Source: CAITSH01 sp945892985 (GTDB lineage: Bacteria > Pseudomonadota > Gammaproteobacteria > Burkholderiales > SG8-39). From it: DNA of 39,271 nucleotides. The stretch is taken from positions 1 to 39,271 of the forward strand of contig CAMDDU010000040.1 of assembly GCA_945892985.1 (NCBI GenBank), read 5' to 3'. A program made the position numbers and the translations under genes. Positions 5,862 to 15,095 of this stretch are shown piece by piece (positions within the stretch are counted from its first letter, which is position 1; each line of letters opens with the position of its first letter). The notes below the pieces were generated by a model. The model did no database searches. It was not told the DNA's origin and worked only from the letters and a program-made list of their open reading frames with translations.

Positions 5862-8702
5862 TTAAGCCGCTTTTTTGCGCTCCAGCACAGGCTTGAGATA
5901 GCGGCCGGTGAAACTCTCGGTGTTTTCGGCGATATCCTCGGGTGTTCCCTCACAGAGTATGCGCCCCCCGCCGTCGCCGCCCTCGGGGCCGAGGTCTATG
6001 ACCCAGTCGGCGGTCTTGATGACATCGAGGTTGTGTTCGATCACAACCACCGTGTTGCCGTGATCGCGCAGTGCGTGTAGCACTGACAGCAGCAGTTTTA
6101 CGTCATGAAAATGCAGGCCGGTGGTCGGCTCGTCGAGGAAGTAAAGCGTGCGCCCGGTGTCGCGCTTGGACAGTTCGAGGGCGAGCTTGACACGTTGCGC
6201 TTCGCCGCCCGAAAGCGTTGTCGCCGACTGGCCGAGCTTGATGTAGCCGAGGCCGACCTCAAGCAGCGTGAACAGCTTGCGCTCGACCATGGGCACGGCG
6301 CGGAAAAATTCGTGCGCCTGCTCAACCGTCATTTCCAGCACATCCTGGATGGTGCTGCCCTTGTAGCGGATCTCCAGGGTTTCGCGATTGTAGCGGCGGC
6401 CGTGGCAGACATCGCAGGGCACGTAGATGTCGGGCAGAAAGTGCATCTCCACCTTGATCACACCGTCGCCCTGGCAGGCTTCGCAGCGGCCGCCCTTGAC
6501 GTTGAAGGAGAACCGTCCGGGGCCGTAACCGCGTTCGCGCGACGCGGGCACGCCGGCGAACAGGTCGCGTATGGGGGTGAACAAGCCGGTGTAGGTGGCC
6601 GGGTTGGAGCGGGGCGTGCGGCCGATGGGGCTCTGGTCGACGTTGATGACCTTGTCGAAATGCTCGAGGCCGTGCAGGGATTCAAACGGCGCCGGTTCGG
6701 TGGAACTGCCATACAACTCGCGCGCCACCTCGGCGTAGAGCGTGTCGTTGATGAGCGTTGACTTGCCGGAGCCGGAAACGCCGGTGACGCACACCAGCAG
6801 GCCCACCGGCAGATCGAGGTCGACGTTCTTCAGGTTGTTGCCTGTCGCGCCCCTGAGTCGCAGCATGCGGTTTTTTTCCGGACGGCGGCGGCGTTCGGGC
6901 AGCGCTATCGCCAGTTTTCCCGACAGATACTGGCCGGTGAGTGAGGCTTCGTTTTTGAGTATTTCCGCGGGCGTGCCCTCGGCCACCACGCGGCCGCCGT
7001 GCACCCCCGCCCCCGGGCCCATGTCGATGACGTGATCGGCGCAGAAAATCGCCTCTTCGTCGTGCTCGACGACAATCACGGTGTTACCGAGGTCGCGCAG
7101 GTGCTTGAGCGTGTCGAGCAGCCGGCCGTTGTCGCGCTGGTGCAGGCCGATGGACGGTTCGTCGAGAACGTACATCACGCCGGTGAGTCCAGAGCCGATC
7201 TGCGAGGCGAGGCGGATGCGCTGTGCCTCGCCGCCAGAGAGCGTGTCGGCGGAACGGTCGAGTGACAAATAATCGAGGCCGACGTTGACGAGAAATTTCA
7301 GGCGCGAGGCGATCTCGTTGATGATGCGCTCGGCAATCGCCTGCTTCGCACCCGGCAATGTGAGCTTCTGGAAAAAGGCCAGGCTGCTCTTTAGCGGGAT
7401 GCCGCTGATCTGGAAAATCGCGCGCTCATCATCAGGCGGGCCGACCAGCACATGGCGCGCTTCGCGGCGAAGCCGCGTGCCTTCGCAGGCGGGGCAGGCC
7501 TTGTGGTTTAGGTATTTGGCCAGTTCCTCGCGCACCACCACCGAATCGGTTTCGCGATAACGCCGCTGCAGGTTGTGCACCACACCCTCGAAGGGGTGTT
7601 CCTTGATCACGGTCTTGCCGCGCTCGGACAAATAGGAGAAGGAGACCTTTTCCGTGGTGCCGTAGAGCACGATCTGCTGCGCTTGTTCGGTGAGCCGATC
7701 GAAGGGCTTGTCGACGTCGAACTTGAAGTGTGCAGCGAGGCTGGTGAGCATCTGGAAGTAAAACTGGTTGCGCCTGTCCCAGCCCTTGACCGCGCCGCTG
7801 GCGAGGGACAGGTTGGGGAAGGCCACCACCCGTTTCGGGTCGAAAAATTCGATGATGCCCAGGCCGTCGCAATCGGGGCAGGCACCCATGGGGTTGTTGA
7901 ATGAGAACAGGCGCGGTTCGAGCTCGGCCAGCGAGTACTCGCATACCGGACAGGAAAACTTGGCGGAGAAAAGGTGTTCCTTGCCGCCGTCCATTTCAAC
8001 CGCGATGGCGCGGCCTTCGGCGTGGCGCAGCGCGGTCTCGAAAGATTCGGCGATGCGCTGCTTGGCATCGGCGCGCACCTTAAGACGGTCGACCACGACC
8101 TCGACCGTGTGCTTGCTGTTTTTTGCCAGCTTGGGCAGGGTGTCAATGTCATGCACCGTGCCGTCGATACGCAGGCGCACGAAACCCTGGGAGCGCAGTT
8201 CCGAGAACAGGTCGGCCTGCTCGCCTTTGCGCTCGGCCACAACCGGCGACAGGATCATGATGCGTGTGTCTTCGGGCAGTGCCAGCACGTGGTCGACCAT
8301 TTGTGACACCGACTGCGCCTGCAGCGGCAGTTTGTGGTCGGGGCAGTAGGGTGTGCCCGCGCGCGCGAACAGCAGGCGCAGGTAATCGTGGATTTCGGTG
8401 ACGGTGCCCACCGTTGAGCGCGGATTGTGGCTGGTGGCTTTTTGCTCGATGGCGATGGCCGGCGACAGGCCCTCGATCAGGTCGACATCGGGCTTTTCCA
8501 TCAGTTGCAGGAACTGGCGTGCATAGGCCGACAGCGATTCGACGTAGCGCCGCTGGCCCTCCGCGTAGAGCGTGTCGAACGCGAGCGAGCTCTTGCCCGA
8601 GCCCGAAAGGCCGGTCACCACCACCAATTGGTTGCGCGGCAGGTCGAGACTGACGTTTTTCAGGTTATGCGTGCGTGCGCCGCGAATGCGGATTTGATCC
8701 AT
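5862..8702 (-). CDS. uvrA: Excinuclease ABC subunit A
   Basis: The 946-residue protein is the damage-recognition ATPase of nucleotide excision repair, which loads UvrB at lesions. It has two ABC ATPase modules. The first Walker A is GLSGSGKSS at residues 32-40, and the second is GVSGSGKST in the C-terminal half. Two LSGGEAQR signatures are present, as are zinc-binding Cys pairs (CPVC/CPDC in the first half; CEAC/CDVC in the second). Length equals the E. coli protein (about 940). The start MDQIRIRGARTHNLKNV is the family norm. It is divergent from the MFS gene across 73 bases. I found no LexA-type CTG-N10-CAG box there, so SOS control is not evident. Confidence 0.98.
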   Translation of the reverse strand: MDQIRIRGARTHNLKNVSLDLPRNQLVVVTGLSGSGKSSLAFDTLYAEGQRRYVESLSAYARQFLQLMEKPDVDLIEGLSPAIAIEQKATSHNPRSTVGTVTEIHDYLRLLFARAGTPYCPDHKLPLQAQSVSQMVDHVLALPEDTRIMILSPVVAERKGEQADLFSELRSQGFVRLRIDGTVHDIDTLPKLAKNSKHTVEVVVDRLKVRADAKQRIAESFETALRHAEGRAIAVEMDGGKEHLFSAKFSCPVCEYSLAELEPRLFSFNNPMGACPDCDGLGIIEFFDPKRVVAFPNLSLASGAVKGWDRRNQFYFQMLTSLAAHFKFDVDKPFDRLTEQAQQIVLYGTTEKVSFSYLSERGKTVIKEHPFEGVVHNLQRRYRETDSVVVREELAKYLNHKACPACEGTRLRREARHVLVGPPDDERAIFQISGIPLKSSLAFFQKLTLPGAKQAIAERIINEIASRLKFLVNVGLDYLSLDRSADTLSGGEAQRIRLASQIGSGLTGVMYVLDEPSIGLHQRDNGRLLDTLKHLRDLGNTVIVVEHDEEAIFCADHVIDMGPGAGVHGGRVVAEGTPAEILKNEASLTGQYLSGKLAIALPERRRRPEKNRMLRLRGATGNNLKNVDLDLPVGLLVCVTGVSGSGKSTLINDTLYAEVARELYGSSTEPAPFESLHGLEHFDKVINVDQSPIGRTPRSNPATYTGLFTPIRDLFAGVPASRERGYGPGRFSFNVKGGRCEACQGDGVIKVEMHFLPDIYVPCDVCHGRRYNRETLEIRYKGSTIQDVLEMTVEQAHEFFRAVPMVERKLFTLLEVGLGYIKLGQSATTLSGGEAQRVKLALELSKRDTGRTLYFLDEPTTGLHFHDVKLLLSVLHALRDHGNTVVVIEHNLDVIKTADWVIDLGPEGGDGGGRILCEGTPEDIAENTESFTGRYLKPVLERKKAA

Positions 8703-8775
8703 GCGTGGGTAACCAGGGTGGGTGGAAAGCCAAACCTGCTACTATACTTAATTCGAAAGCCCAGTCCCCAGTTTC
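8703..8775. promoter_or_regulatory. Divergent promoter region between uvrA and the MFS gene
   Basis: This 73-base gap must hold both promoters. A TATACT at 8743-8748 is a plausible -10 for the plus-strand transporter-ssb transcript, but no good -35 lies 16-18 bases upstream. No LexA-type palindrome is visible. Confidence 0.35.
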
Positions 8776-10155
8776 ATGCAGTTTTCCCCCCAATCCAGCC
8801 GGATGTCTCCTCTGGAACTCCGGGCGAGCCTTTCGCTTGCCTCGATTTTCGCGTTGCGCATGCTCGGCCTGTTCCTAATCCTGCCGGTTTTTGCGATCCA
8901 TGCGACGCATCTGAAGGGCGGCGACAGCCAGACGCTGGTGGGTGTCGCGCTGGGCACCTACGGGCTCACCCAGGCGCTCCTGCAATTGCCCTTTGGCATG
9001 GCCTCGGACCGCTGGGGGCGCAAGCCGGTGATCGTGTTTGGCCTGATCTTGTTCGCCATTGGCAGTTTTGTCGCGGCGGCAACCGATGACATCTGGATCA
9101 CCATCCTGGGCCGCTCCATCCAGGGTGCGGGGGCGATTTCCTCGGCGGTCGTCGCTTTTACCGCCGATCTGACGCGCGAAGAGCATCGTACCAAAGCGAT
9201 GGCGCTAATCGGCGCTTCGATCGGGCTGATGTTCGCCCTGTCCCTGGTTGCCGCGCCGCTGTTATACCAGTCGGTGGGCATGGCCGGCATTTTCAGCCTT
9301 ACCGGCGTGCTGGCGCTGCTTGCGATATGGGTCGTTATCATGGTGGTGCCGCCTGAGTCGGCTGCGGTGTCCCCTTCCAAGGAAGGCGGCGCCGGGGATC
9401 TGTGGAAGGTGTTGTGCGATCCGGAGTTGGCGCGTCTCAATCTGGGTATTTTCGCGCTGCATATGGTGTTGATGGCGATATTCGTGGTGATTCCTCTGGC
9501 GCTGGTGCGCGTCGGCGGTCTGGATGTGCAGGCCCATTGGAAGGTCTATCTTCCCGTGGTGCTCGCCTCTTTCGTGGTGATGATGCCGCTGATCATGTTC
9601 ATGGGGAAAAAGGGCCGGCTGAAGCCCGTTTACCTTGCCTGTATCTGGACCATGGCGGCGATCCAGCTTGGCTTGTGGCTGGGCATTGACCATTTCGCGC
9701 TACTGGTGGCGTTGCTGTTCGGCTTCTTTGCCGTATTCAACGTGCTCGAGGCCACGCTGCCCTCGCTGGTGTCGCGCATCGCGCCGCCGGCGGCCAAAGG
9801 CACCGCGATAGGCGTTTACAACACCACGCAGGCGCTGGGCTTGTTCGTCGGCGGTGTCGCCGGCGGCTGGCTGGCACAAAATTACGGCGAGGGTGCGGTC
9901 TTTGTCTTCGGATTTGTCCTTACCGCGTTATGGGGTATGGGGGCCTTGTCGATGAAGGCGCCGCCGACCGTCGCCAGCCGCACGGTTACGCTGTCTTCGG
10001 TAGTTGACCCGGCCGCGTTGCGGGCGCGATTGCTGGCGATTCGGGGGGTGCGTGAGGCGATACTGGTGCCCGAGCGGGGCTTGGCTTACTTGACAGTAAA
10101 TCCGGATGCCTGGGATGAGCAGGCGGTTAACAATTTGATCAATGGAGGAACTTGA
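8776..10155 (+). CDS. YajR-like major facilitator superfamily transporter with C-terminal ferredoxin-like domain
   Basis: The 459-residue inner-membrane protein has about 12 membrane helices. The MFS loop 2-3 motif GMASDRWGRKPVI is present, and the second half repeats a MGKKGRLKPV motif. After the last helix (near residue 395) a soluble domain of about 55 residues ends the protein: it includes LLAIRGVREAILVPERGLAYLTV. This resembles the YAM domain of E. coli YajR. The transported substrate is unknown; family context is drug or proton antiport. The start is uncertain: ATG at 8776 and ATG at 8803 both lack a strong Shine-Dalgarno. It ends one base before ssb, with the ssb ribosome-binding site inside its last codons. 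Confidence 0.88.
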   Translation: MQFSPQSSRMSPLELRASLSLASIFALRMLGLFLILPVFAIHATHLKGGDSQTLVGVALGTYGLTQALLQLPFGMASDRWGRKPVIVFGLILFAIGSFVAAATDDIWITILGRSIQGAGAISSAVVAFTADLTREEHRTKAMALIGASIGLMFALSLVAAPLLYQSVGMAGIFSLTGVLALLAIWVVIMVVPPESAAVSPSKEGGAGDLWKVLCDPELARLNLGIFALHMVLMAIFVVIPLALVRVGGLDVQAHWKVYLPVVLASFVVMMPLIMFMGKKGRLKPVYLACIWTMAAIQLGLWLGIDHFALLVALLFGFFAVFNVLEATLPSLVSRIAPPAAKGTAIGVYNTTQALGLFVGGVAGGWLAQNYGEGAVFVFGFVLTALWGMGALSMKAPPTVASRTVTLSSVVDPAALRARLLAIRGVREAILVPERGLAYLTVNPDAWDEQAVNNLINGGT

Positions 10156-10156
10156 A

Positions 10157-10624
10157 ATGGCTTCAGTCAATAAAGTGATTCTGGTCGGCAATCTGGGCAA
10201 GGACCCTGAAACGCGTTACATGCCCGAGGGCGGCGCGATAACCAACATCACCCTTGCCACCACGCACACGTGGAAGGACAAGTCCAGCGGCGATAAAAAA
10301 GAGGAGACCGAATGGCACCGTGTGTCGTTTTTCGGCCGTCTCGCCGAAATCGCCGGCGAATACCTGAAAAAAGGTTCGCCCTGCTATGTTGAAGGCCGTT
10401 TGCGCACGCGCAAATGGACGGACAAGGAAGGCAACGATCGCTATACGACCGAGATCGTCGCCGACTCGATGCAGCTGCTGGGTAGCAAGCGTGACAGCGG
10501 TGGTGACAGCGGCGGCATGCGCGAGCCGCCGTCCGAGTCCAGTCGTTCCGAGGCGCCCAGCAAGCCTGCGGCCAAAAAGCCGGCCGGGCAGATTAACGAC
10601 ATGGATGACGACATTCCGTTCTAG
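10157..10624 (+). CDS. ssb: Single-stranded DNA-binding protein
   Basis: The 155-residue protein coats single-stranded DNA in replication, repair and recombination. An OB fold occupies residues 1-110 (ASVNKVILVGNLGKDPETRY, later EWHRVSFFGRLAEIAGEYLKKG). A flexible Ser/Lys/Pro-rich linker follows, then the acidic partner-binding tip MDDDIPF. The ATG at 10157 follows GGAGG by 8 bases; an in-frame ATG at 10142 lies inside the transporter gene and is not needed. It is translationally coupled to the MFS gene. Confidence 0.98.
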   Translation: MASVNKVILVGNLGKDPETRYMPEGGAITNITLATTHTWKDKSSGDKKEETEWHRVSFFGRLAEIAGEYLKKGSPCYVEGRLRTRKWTDKEGNDRYTTEIVADSMQLLGSKRDSGGDSGGMREPPSESSRSEAPSKPAAKKPAGQINDMDDDIPF

Positions 10625-10808
10625 GGGGTGGGTCGCGCTTGGTGGCGGCGCGGTCGCCTGAACGGCGGCTGCGGCAAGCGCTGCAAGCGGCAGATAAAAG
10701 CAGACGGCAAACGGATGGCAGCGGAAAGCCACAGATGCGACCGGCCTGGGGTACCCGGCTTACCGCTGACCATAGGTACAAACAGCGAAACGAGCCGGAG
10801 CTGAGCGC

Positions 10809-13499
10809 ATGTACGACAAGCATTATCTGACCCCGCTGTTCGAACCGCAGTCGGTCGTCGTGATCGGTGCCAGCGAGCGCCCAGGCGCGATCGGCGGCAT
10901 GGTGTTGCGCAATATCGTCGAGGCCGGTTACCGCGGTAAGCTTTACGCCGTCAATCCCAAGCATGCGAAGGTGTCGGGTGTGCGCTGCTATAGCAGCGTC
11001 GCCGACCTGCCCGAAAAGACCGACCTGGCCGTGGTGGCCACGCCGGCGCAGGCCATCGCTGCGGTTATCGAGGCCTGCGGCAAGGCCGGCATTCGCGCGG
11101 CAGTGGTGATTACTGCCGGTTTCGCCGAAATCGGCCCGGCCGGAAAGGCGTTGCAGGAGCAATTTCTGGCCGTTGCGCGCCGTTACGGCGTGCGCATTGT
11201 CGGACCCAATTGTCTGGGTATCATGCGGCCGCAAATCGGGCTCAATGCGACCTTCGCCCGCGGCGGTGCGCAAGACGGGGCGCTCGCGTTGGTGTCGCAG
11301 TCAGGGGCGCTTGCCACGGCCATCATCGACTGGGCCAATCCTAGCGGCGTCGGGTTTTCCAGCGTGATATCGCTGGGCGGTTCGGTTGACATTGATTTCG
11401 GTGAAATTCTCGATTACCTCGTCGCCGACGGGAGCACACAGCACATCCTGCTGTACATCGAGGGCGTGCGCGATGCACGACGGTTCATGAGCGCGTTGCG
11501 CGCCGCATCGCGCGTCAAGCCGGTCATTGTGTTGAAAGTCGGCCGGCACTTGGCCGGAACGCGGGCCGCGGTCTCGCACACGGGGGCTCTGGTGGGCGCG
11601 GATGATGTGTTTGATTCGGCGCTGGCGCGCGCCGGCGCGGTGCGCGTCACCACCATCGGTCAATTATTTGCCGTGGCGCAGGGGCTCACCGCGCGCATCC
11701 GCCCGCGCGGTAACCGCCTCGCCATTATCACCAATGGCGGCGGCCCCGGCGCGATGGCCGCCGACCGTGCGGCTGACCTCGGCGTGCGCCTTGCCGATTT
11801 GTCGCCGCACACACTCACCGCGCTGGACGCCGTATTGCCGTCCAATTGGTCTCACGGCAACCCGCTGGACCTTATCGGAGATGCCGACGCATTGCGCCAC
11901 AAAACCGCGGTCGCGGCGGCCCTCGCTGATGAGAACGTCGACGGCGTGCTGGCCATGATGGTGCCCACGGCGGTGACCGAAACCGCAGATGCCGCGCGCG
12001 CGGTGATCGAGGCGGCGCAGGGCAGTGACAAGCCGCTGATAACCTGCTGGATGGGCGAGCAACTGGCATCGGCCGGCCGCCGCCTGTTTGCCGAAAAACG
12101 CATCCCGACTTTTCGCACACCCGAGCCGGCGGTGGAGTTGTTTTCCCATCTGGCCGCCTATACACGCAATCGCGATTTGCTGATGCAGACGCCCGGGCCG
12201 CTGGCGCAGGCCCAGCCCATCGATGCCGAAACGGCGCGGCGCATCATAGAGCATGCGCTGGCCGAGGGCCGCAACATACTAACCAGTGGCGAGTCCAAGG
12301 AGTTGCTGCACGCCTGTGGCATTCCGGTCAATCGCAGCGAAAGGGCCGCAACGGTCGAAGAGGCTGAGCGGCTCGCGGCAGCGGCGGGCACTGCGGTGGC
12401 GATGAAAATAGACTCACCCGATATCACGCACAAGAGCGATGTCGGCGGCGTGCGCCTGAACCTCAAGTCCGCGCATGCGGTTCGCGGTGCCTGGGTTTCG
12501 ATGATGCGTGATGTCGCCGCCGCCCAGCCCAGGGCGCGCATCACCGGGGTGACGATAGAGAAGATGATCCGGCGCGAGAGCGCGCGCGAGTTGTTGCTTG
12601 GCGTGTCGCAGGACAAGGTGTTCGGCCCGGTGATGACCTTCGGTGCTGGCGGCACCGCCGTGGAGGTGCTGCGCGACCGCGCGGTTGCACTGCCGCCGCT
12701 CAACGCCATGCTGATTGCCAACATGATTGCCTCGACGCGGGTTTCAAAAATGCTTGGCGAGTTCCGTGGCGCGCCGGCGGTGAATGGCGTGGCGCTCGAG
12801 TCGGCGTTGCTGCGCCTGTCGGAAATGGTCTGCGAGTTGCCGTGGATACGCGAACTGGACATCAACCCGCTGCTGGCCGATGCAGCTGGCGTTGTCGCTG
12901 TCGATGCGCGCGTCGTGGTGGCGGCGGTGGCGCCTGGCACGGACCGCTATGCGCGGCTGGCGATTCATCCTTATCCGTCGCGCCTCGCGCATGAGTGGGC
13001 GCTCGCGGACGGCACCATGGTGAGCATGCGTCCCATTCGTCCGGAAGATGCACAGATGGAAATGGAGTTCGTGCGCGAATTGTCGGCCGAGAGCCGGTAT
13101 TTTCGGTTCATGGACACCATGCGCGAGTTGACGCCGGACCTGTTGGCGCGTTTCACGCAGATCGATTACGACCGCGAGATGGCCTTTGTCACCACAATCC
13201 GCAAGGACGGCGCGGAGCTCGAGATCGCGGTCGGCCGTTACGCCACCAACCCGGATGGTGCATCATGCGAGTTCGCGGTGGTAGTTGGCGACCGCTGGCA
13301 GGGCAGGGGGCTTGCCAGCGCCATGCTCAAAGCATTGATCGCGGTTGCGCGCGAGCGCGGATTGCATGCAATGATGGGTCATATCATGGCCGGCAATGAC
13401 CGTATGCTCAAACTCGCGCAGGAGCTGGGCTTTTGCATCACGACGGATCCGCATGACAGCAGTCTGCGTCAGGCGGTGTTGAATCTTAGGGCGCATTGA
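10809..13499 (+). CDS. ADP-forming acyl-CoA synthetase fused to GNAT acetyltransferase (Pat/Pka-like)
   Basis: The 896-residue cytoplasmic protein has four parts. A CoA-binding Rossmann domain comes first (VVVIGASERPGAIGG, 16-30). A succinyl-CoA-ligase-like domain follows (VSQSGALA, 162-169). Next is an ATP-grasp domain (about 480-710; MKIDSPDITHKSDVGGV). A C-terminal GNAT domain (about 735-896) carries the acetyl-CoA-binding RWQGRGLASAML. The phosphorylatable histidine of ADP-forming synthetases is present as H257 (VSHTGALVG). Relatives such as enterobacterial Pat acetylate lysines, for example on acetyl-CoA synthetase, and I recall that some have lost the catalytic histidine. Here the synthetase half may be active. 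A GGAG lies 8 bases before the ATG. The gene stands alone after ssb. Confidence 0.9.
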   Translation: MYDKHYLTPLFEPQSVVVIGASERPGAIGGMVLRNIVEAGYRGKLYAVNPKHAKVSGVRCYSSVADLPEKTDLAVVATPAQAIAAVIEACGKAGIRAAVVITAGFAEIGPAGKALQEQFLAVARRYGVRIVGPNCLGIMRPQIGLNATFARGGAQDGALALVSQSGALATAIIDWANPSGVGFSSVISLGGSVDIDFGEILDYLVADGSTQHILLYIEGVRDARRFMSALRAASRVKPVIVLKVGRHLAGTRAAVSHTGALVGADDVFDSALARAGAVRVTTIGQLFAVAQGLTARIRPRGNRLAIITNGGGPGAMAADRAADLGVRLADLSPHTLTALDAVLPSNWSHGNPLDLIGDADALRHKTAVAAALADENVDGVLAMMVPTAVTETADAARAVIEAAQGSDKPLITCWMGEQLASAGRRLFAEKRIPTFRTPEPAVELFSHLAAYTRNRDLLMQTPGPLAQAQPIDAETARRIIEHALAEGRNILTSGESKELLHACGIPVNRSERAATVEEAERLAAAAGTAVAMKIDSPDITHKSDVGGVRLNLKSAHAVRGAWVSMMRDVAAAQPRARITGVTIEKMIRRESARELLLGVSQDKVFGPVMTFGAGGTAVEVLRDRAVALPPLNAMLIANMIASTRVSKMLGEFRGAPAVNGVALESALLRLSEMVCELPWIRELDINPLLADAAGVVAVDARVVVAAVAPGTDRYARLAIHPYPSRLAHEWALADGTMVSMRPIRPEDAQMEMEFVRELSAESRYFRFMDTMRELTPDLLARFTQIDYDREMAFVTTIRKDGAELEIAVGRYATNPDGASCEFAVVVGDRWQGRGLASAMLKALIAVARERGLHAMMGHIMAGNDRMLKLAQELGFCITTDPHDSSLRQAVLNLRAH

Positions 13500-13510
13500 T
13501 GGTGCGTTAC

Positions 13511-13550
13511 AATGATGGTACGCCAATTGGCACGCCAAACGTCATTTTTA
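13511..13550 (+). terminator. Possible terminator after the acyl-CoA synthetase gene
   Basis: AATGATG (13511-13517) pairs with CGTCATT (13540-13546, one G-T wobble), enclosing the perfect palindrome GCCAATTGGC. The 3' arm runs into TTT. It begins 12 bases after the stop codon. The stem is short, so this is tentative. Confidence 0.4.
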
Positions 13551-13745
13551 GCCGACTCCTTGCTTCCACGTGTAGCCCGTGTAGCCTGAAAAATAAGTAT
13601 TCAAAAAAATATGTCGAAATGGCTTTGCCACGGACGGGGTCGGCAGGCCGGGGCAAGCGATTAAACGAATTAAACTAATATCACGCTTGGGCACTTGACT
13701 GAGGAGGAGGGCGCGGACGGTTTCTCGATGCCGCGTGTCTGACCG
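13551..13745 (+). promoter_or_regulatory. Upstream region of soxC
   Basis: This presumed promoter region of soxCD holds two adjacent 9-base copies of CGTGTAGCC (13569-13586) and two ATTAAAC boxes 9 bases apart (13660-13666, 13669-13675). Short direct repeats like these may be operator sites, but no good -35/-10 pair is visible. A GAGGAGGAGG at 13701-13710 is not placed to serve soxC, because an in-frame stop (13740-13742) separates it. Confidence 0.35.
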
Positions 13746-15095
13746 ATGGACAGGAATAAATCAGGGCACATGCCGGGCCGCATTGTTCGCGCGCCTGAGA
13801 ATTTTCTCGCGCCGGTGCAAATCGCCGCTGTGGCGGCAGGACGCCGTGATTTTCTCAAGAGCAGTTTTCTCGCAGCCTCGGCGGCGCTCGCCGCGGCTAC
13901 CACATCAGCAGTCGCCTCAGATGGTGACGCGGCGATTTTAAAGCCCTCCGCGTTCAGCACCTCGCTCGGTCAGCCTGTGGCCGCGAGCGGCTACGGCCTG
14001 CCCTCGGCGCATGAACGGAATCTTGCGCGGCGCGAGAGCCCGGGGCTGACGCGGGTGTCGGCGGCGTCGGTCTCCTTTGCACCGCTGCAGGGTTTTTTCG
14101 GCATTATCACGCCCAGCGGATTGCATTTTGAGCGCCATCATCAGGGCTGGCAGGACATTGATCCGGCGCAGCACCGGCTGATGATCAACGGCCTGGTCAG
14201 GGCCGCGCGCGTCTACACCATGGATGATTTGATGCGTCTGCCCGCGGTATCGCGCATGCACTTCATCGAATGTGGCGCCAACAGCGGCATGGAGTGGTCA
14301 AACGTCGCCGTGCCCACGGTGCAGTACACCCACGGCATGCTGTCTTGTTGCGAGTTCACCGGCGTGCCGCTTTCGGTGCTGCTCGACGATTGCGGTTTCG
14401 ACCGTAAGAACGGCAAGTATGTCCTGGCCGAGGGCGGCGATGGCGCTGGTTTGACGCGCACCCTGTCCATGGAAAGGGCGCTGAATGACGTGTTGGTCGC
14501 CTGGGCCATGAACGGCGAGATGCTGCGCCCGGAAAACGGTTACCCGCTGCGCCTGGTGGTGCCCGGCGTGCAAGGCGTGTCCTGGGTGAAGTGGCTGCGC
14601 CGGCTCGAAGTGGGCGACCAGCCCTGGGGCACGCGCGAGGAGTCCTTGCACTATGTCGATCTCATGCCCGATGGCCTGCACCGCCAGTACACCTCGATAC
14701 AGGAATGCAAGTCGGTGATCACTTCGCCCTCGGGCGGGCAGCGTCTTGTCAAGAGCGGCGGCAAGGGCCATTACAACATCACCGGCCTCGCCTGGTCGGG
14801 CCGCGGCAAGATACGCCGCGTCGACGTGTCGCTGGACGGCGGACGCAACTGGAAAACCGCGCGCCTGGAAACGCCGGTGCTGAGCAAATGCCTGACGCGT
14901 TTCAATCTGCCCTGGGTGTGGGACGGCGGCCCGGCGATTTTGCAATCACGCGCACTCGACAGTACGGGCTACGTGCAGCCGCAGTTGCGCCAGTTGCGCG
15001 CGGTGCGCGGGTCGCGGTCGATTTATCACAACAACGCCATCCAGTCATGGCGTCTGGATCCTTCCGGCGAGGTGAGCAATGTCCAGCTCGGTTAG
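13746..15095 (+). CDS. soxC: Sulfane dehydrogenase molybdopterin subunit SoxC
   Basis: The 449-residue periplasmic molybdoenzyme subunit works with cytochrome SoxD. SoxCD oxidises the sulfane sulfur bound to SoxY, delivering six electrons per thiosulfate. A twin-arginine signal (GRRDFLKSSFLAAS, 32-45) indicates export of the folded protein by Tat. The sulfite-oxidase fold is clear: the molybdenum-ligand cysteine is C176 in HFIECGANSG, and the dimerisation-like domain ends the protein. The PENFLAPV motif near residue 17 is typical of SoxC. ATG 13746 is the first possible start after an in-frame stop; ATG 13770 is an alternative and neither has a strong Shine-Dalgarno. The 3' end overlaps soxD by 17 bases. 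Confidence 0.95.
   Translation: MDRNKSGHMPGRIVRAPENFLAPVQIAAVAAGRRDFLKSSFLAASAALAAATTSAVASDGDAAILKPSAFSTSLGQPVAASGYGLPSAHERNLARRESPGLTRVSAASVSFAPLQGFFGIITPSGLHFERHHQGWQDIDPAQHRLMINGLVRAARVYTMDDLMRLPAVSRMHFIECGANSGMEWSNVAVPTVQYTHGMLSCCEFTGVPLSVLLDDCGFDRKNGKYVLAEGGDGAGLTRTLSMERALNDVLVAWAMNGEMLRPENGYPLRLVVPGVQGVSWVKWLRRLEVGDQPWGTREESLHYVDLMPDGLHRQYTSIQECKSVITSPSGGQRLVKSGGKGHYNITGLAWSGRGKIRRVDVSLDGGRNWKTARLETPVLSKCLTRFNLPWVWDGGPAILQSRALDSTGYVQPQLRQLRAVRGSRSIYHNNAIQSWRLDPSGEVSNVQLG

Noticed and set aside
8703..8775. LexA box upstream of uvrA
   Set aside because: No CTG-N10-CAG palindrome is present in the gap; the nearest CTG is followed by TAA at the required distance.
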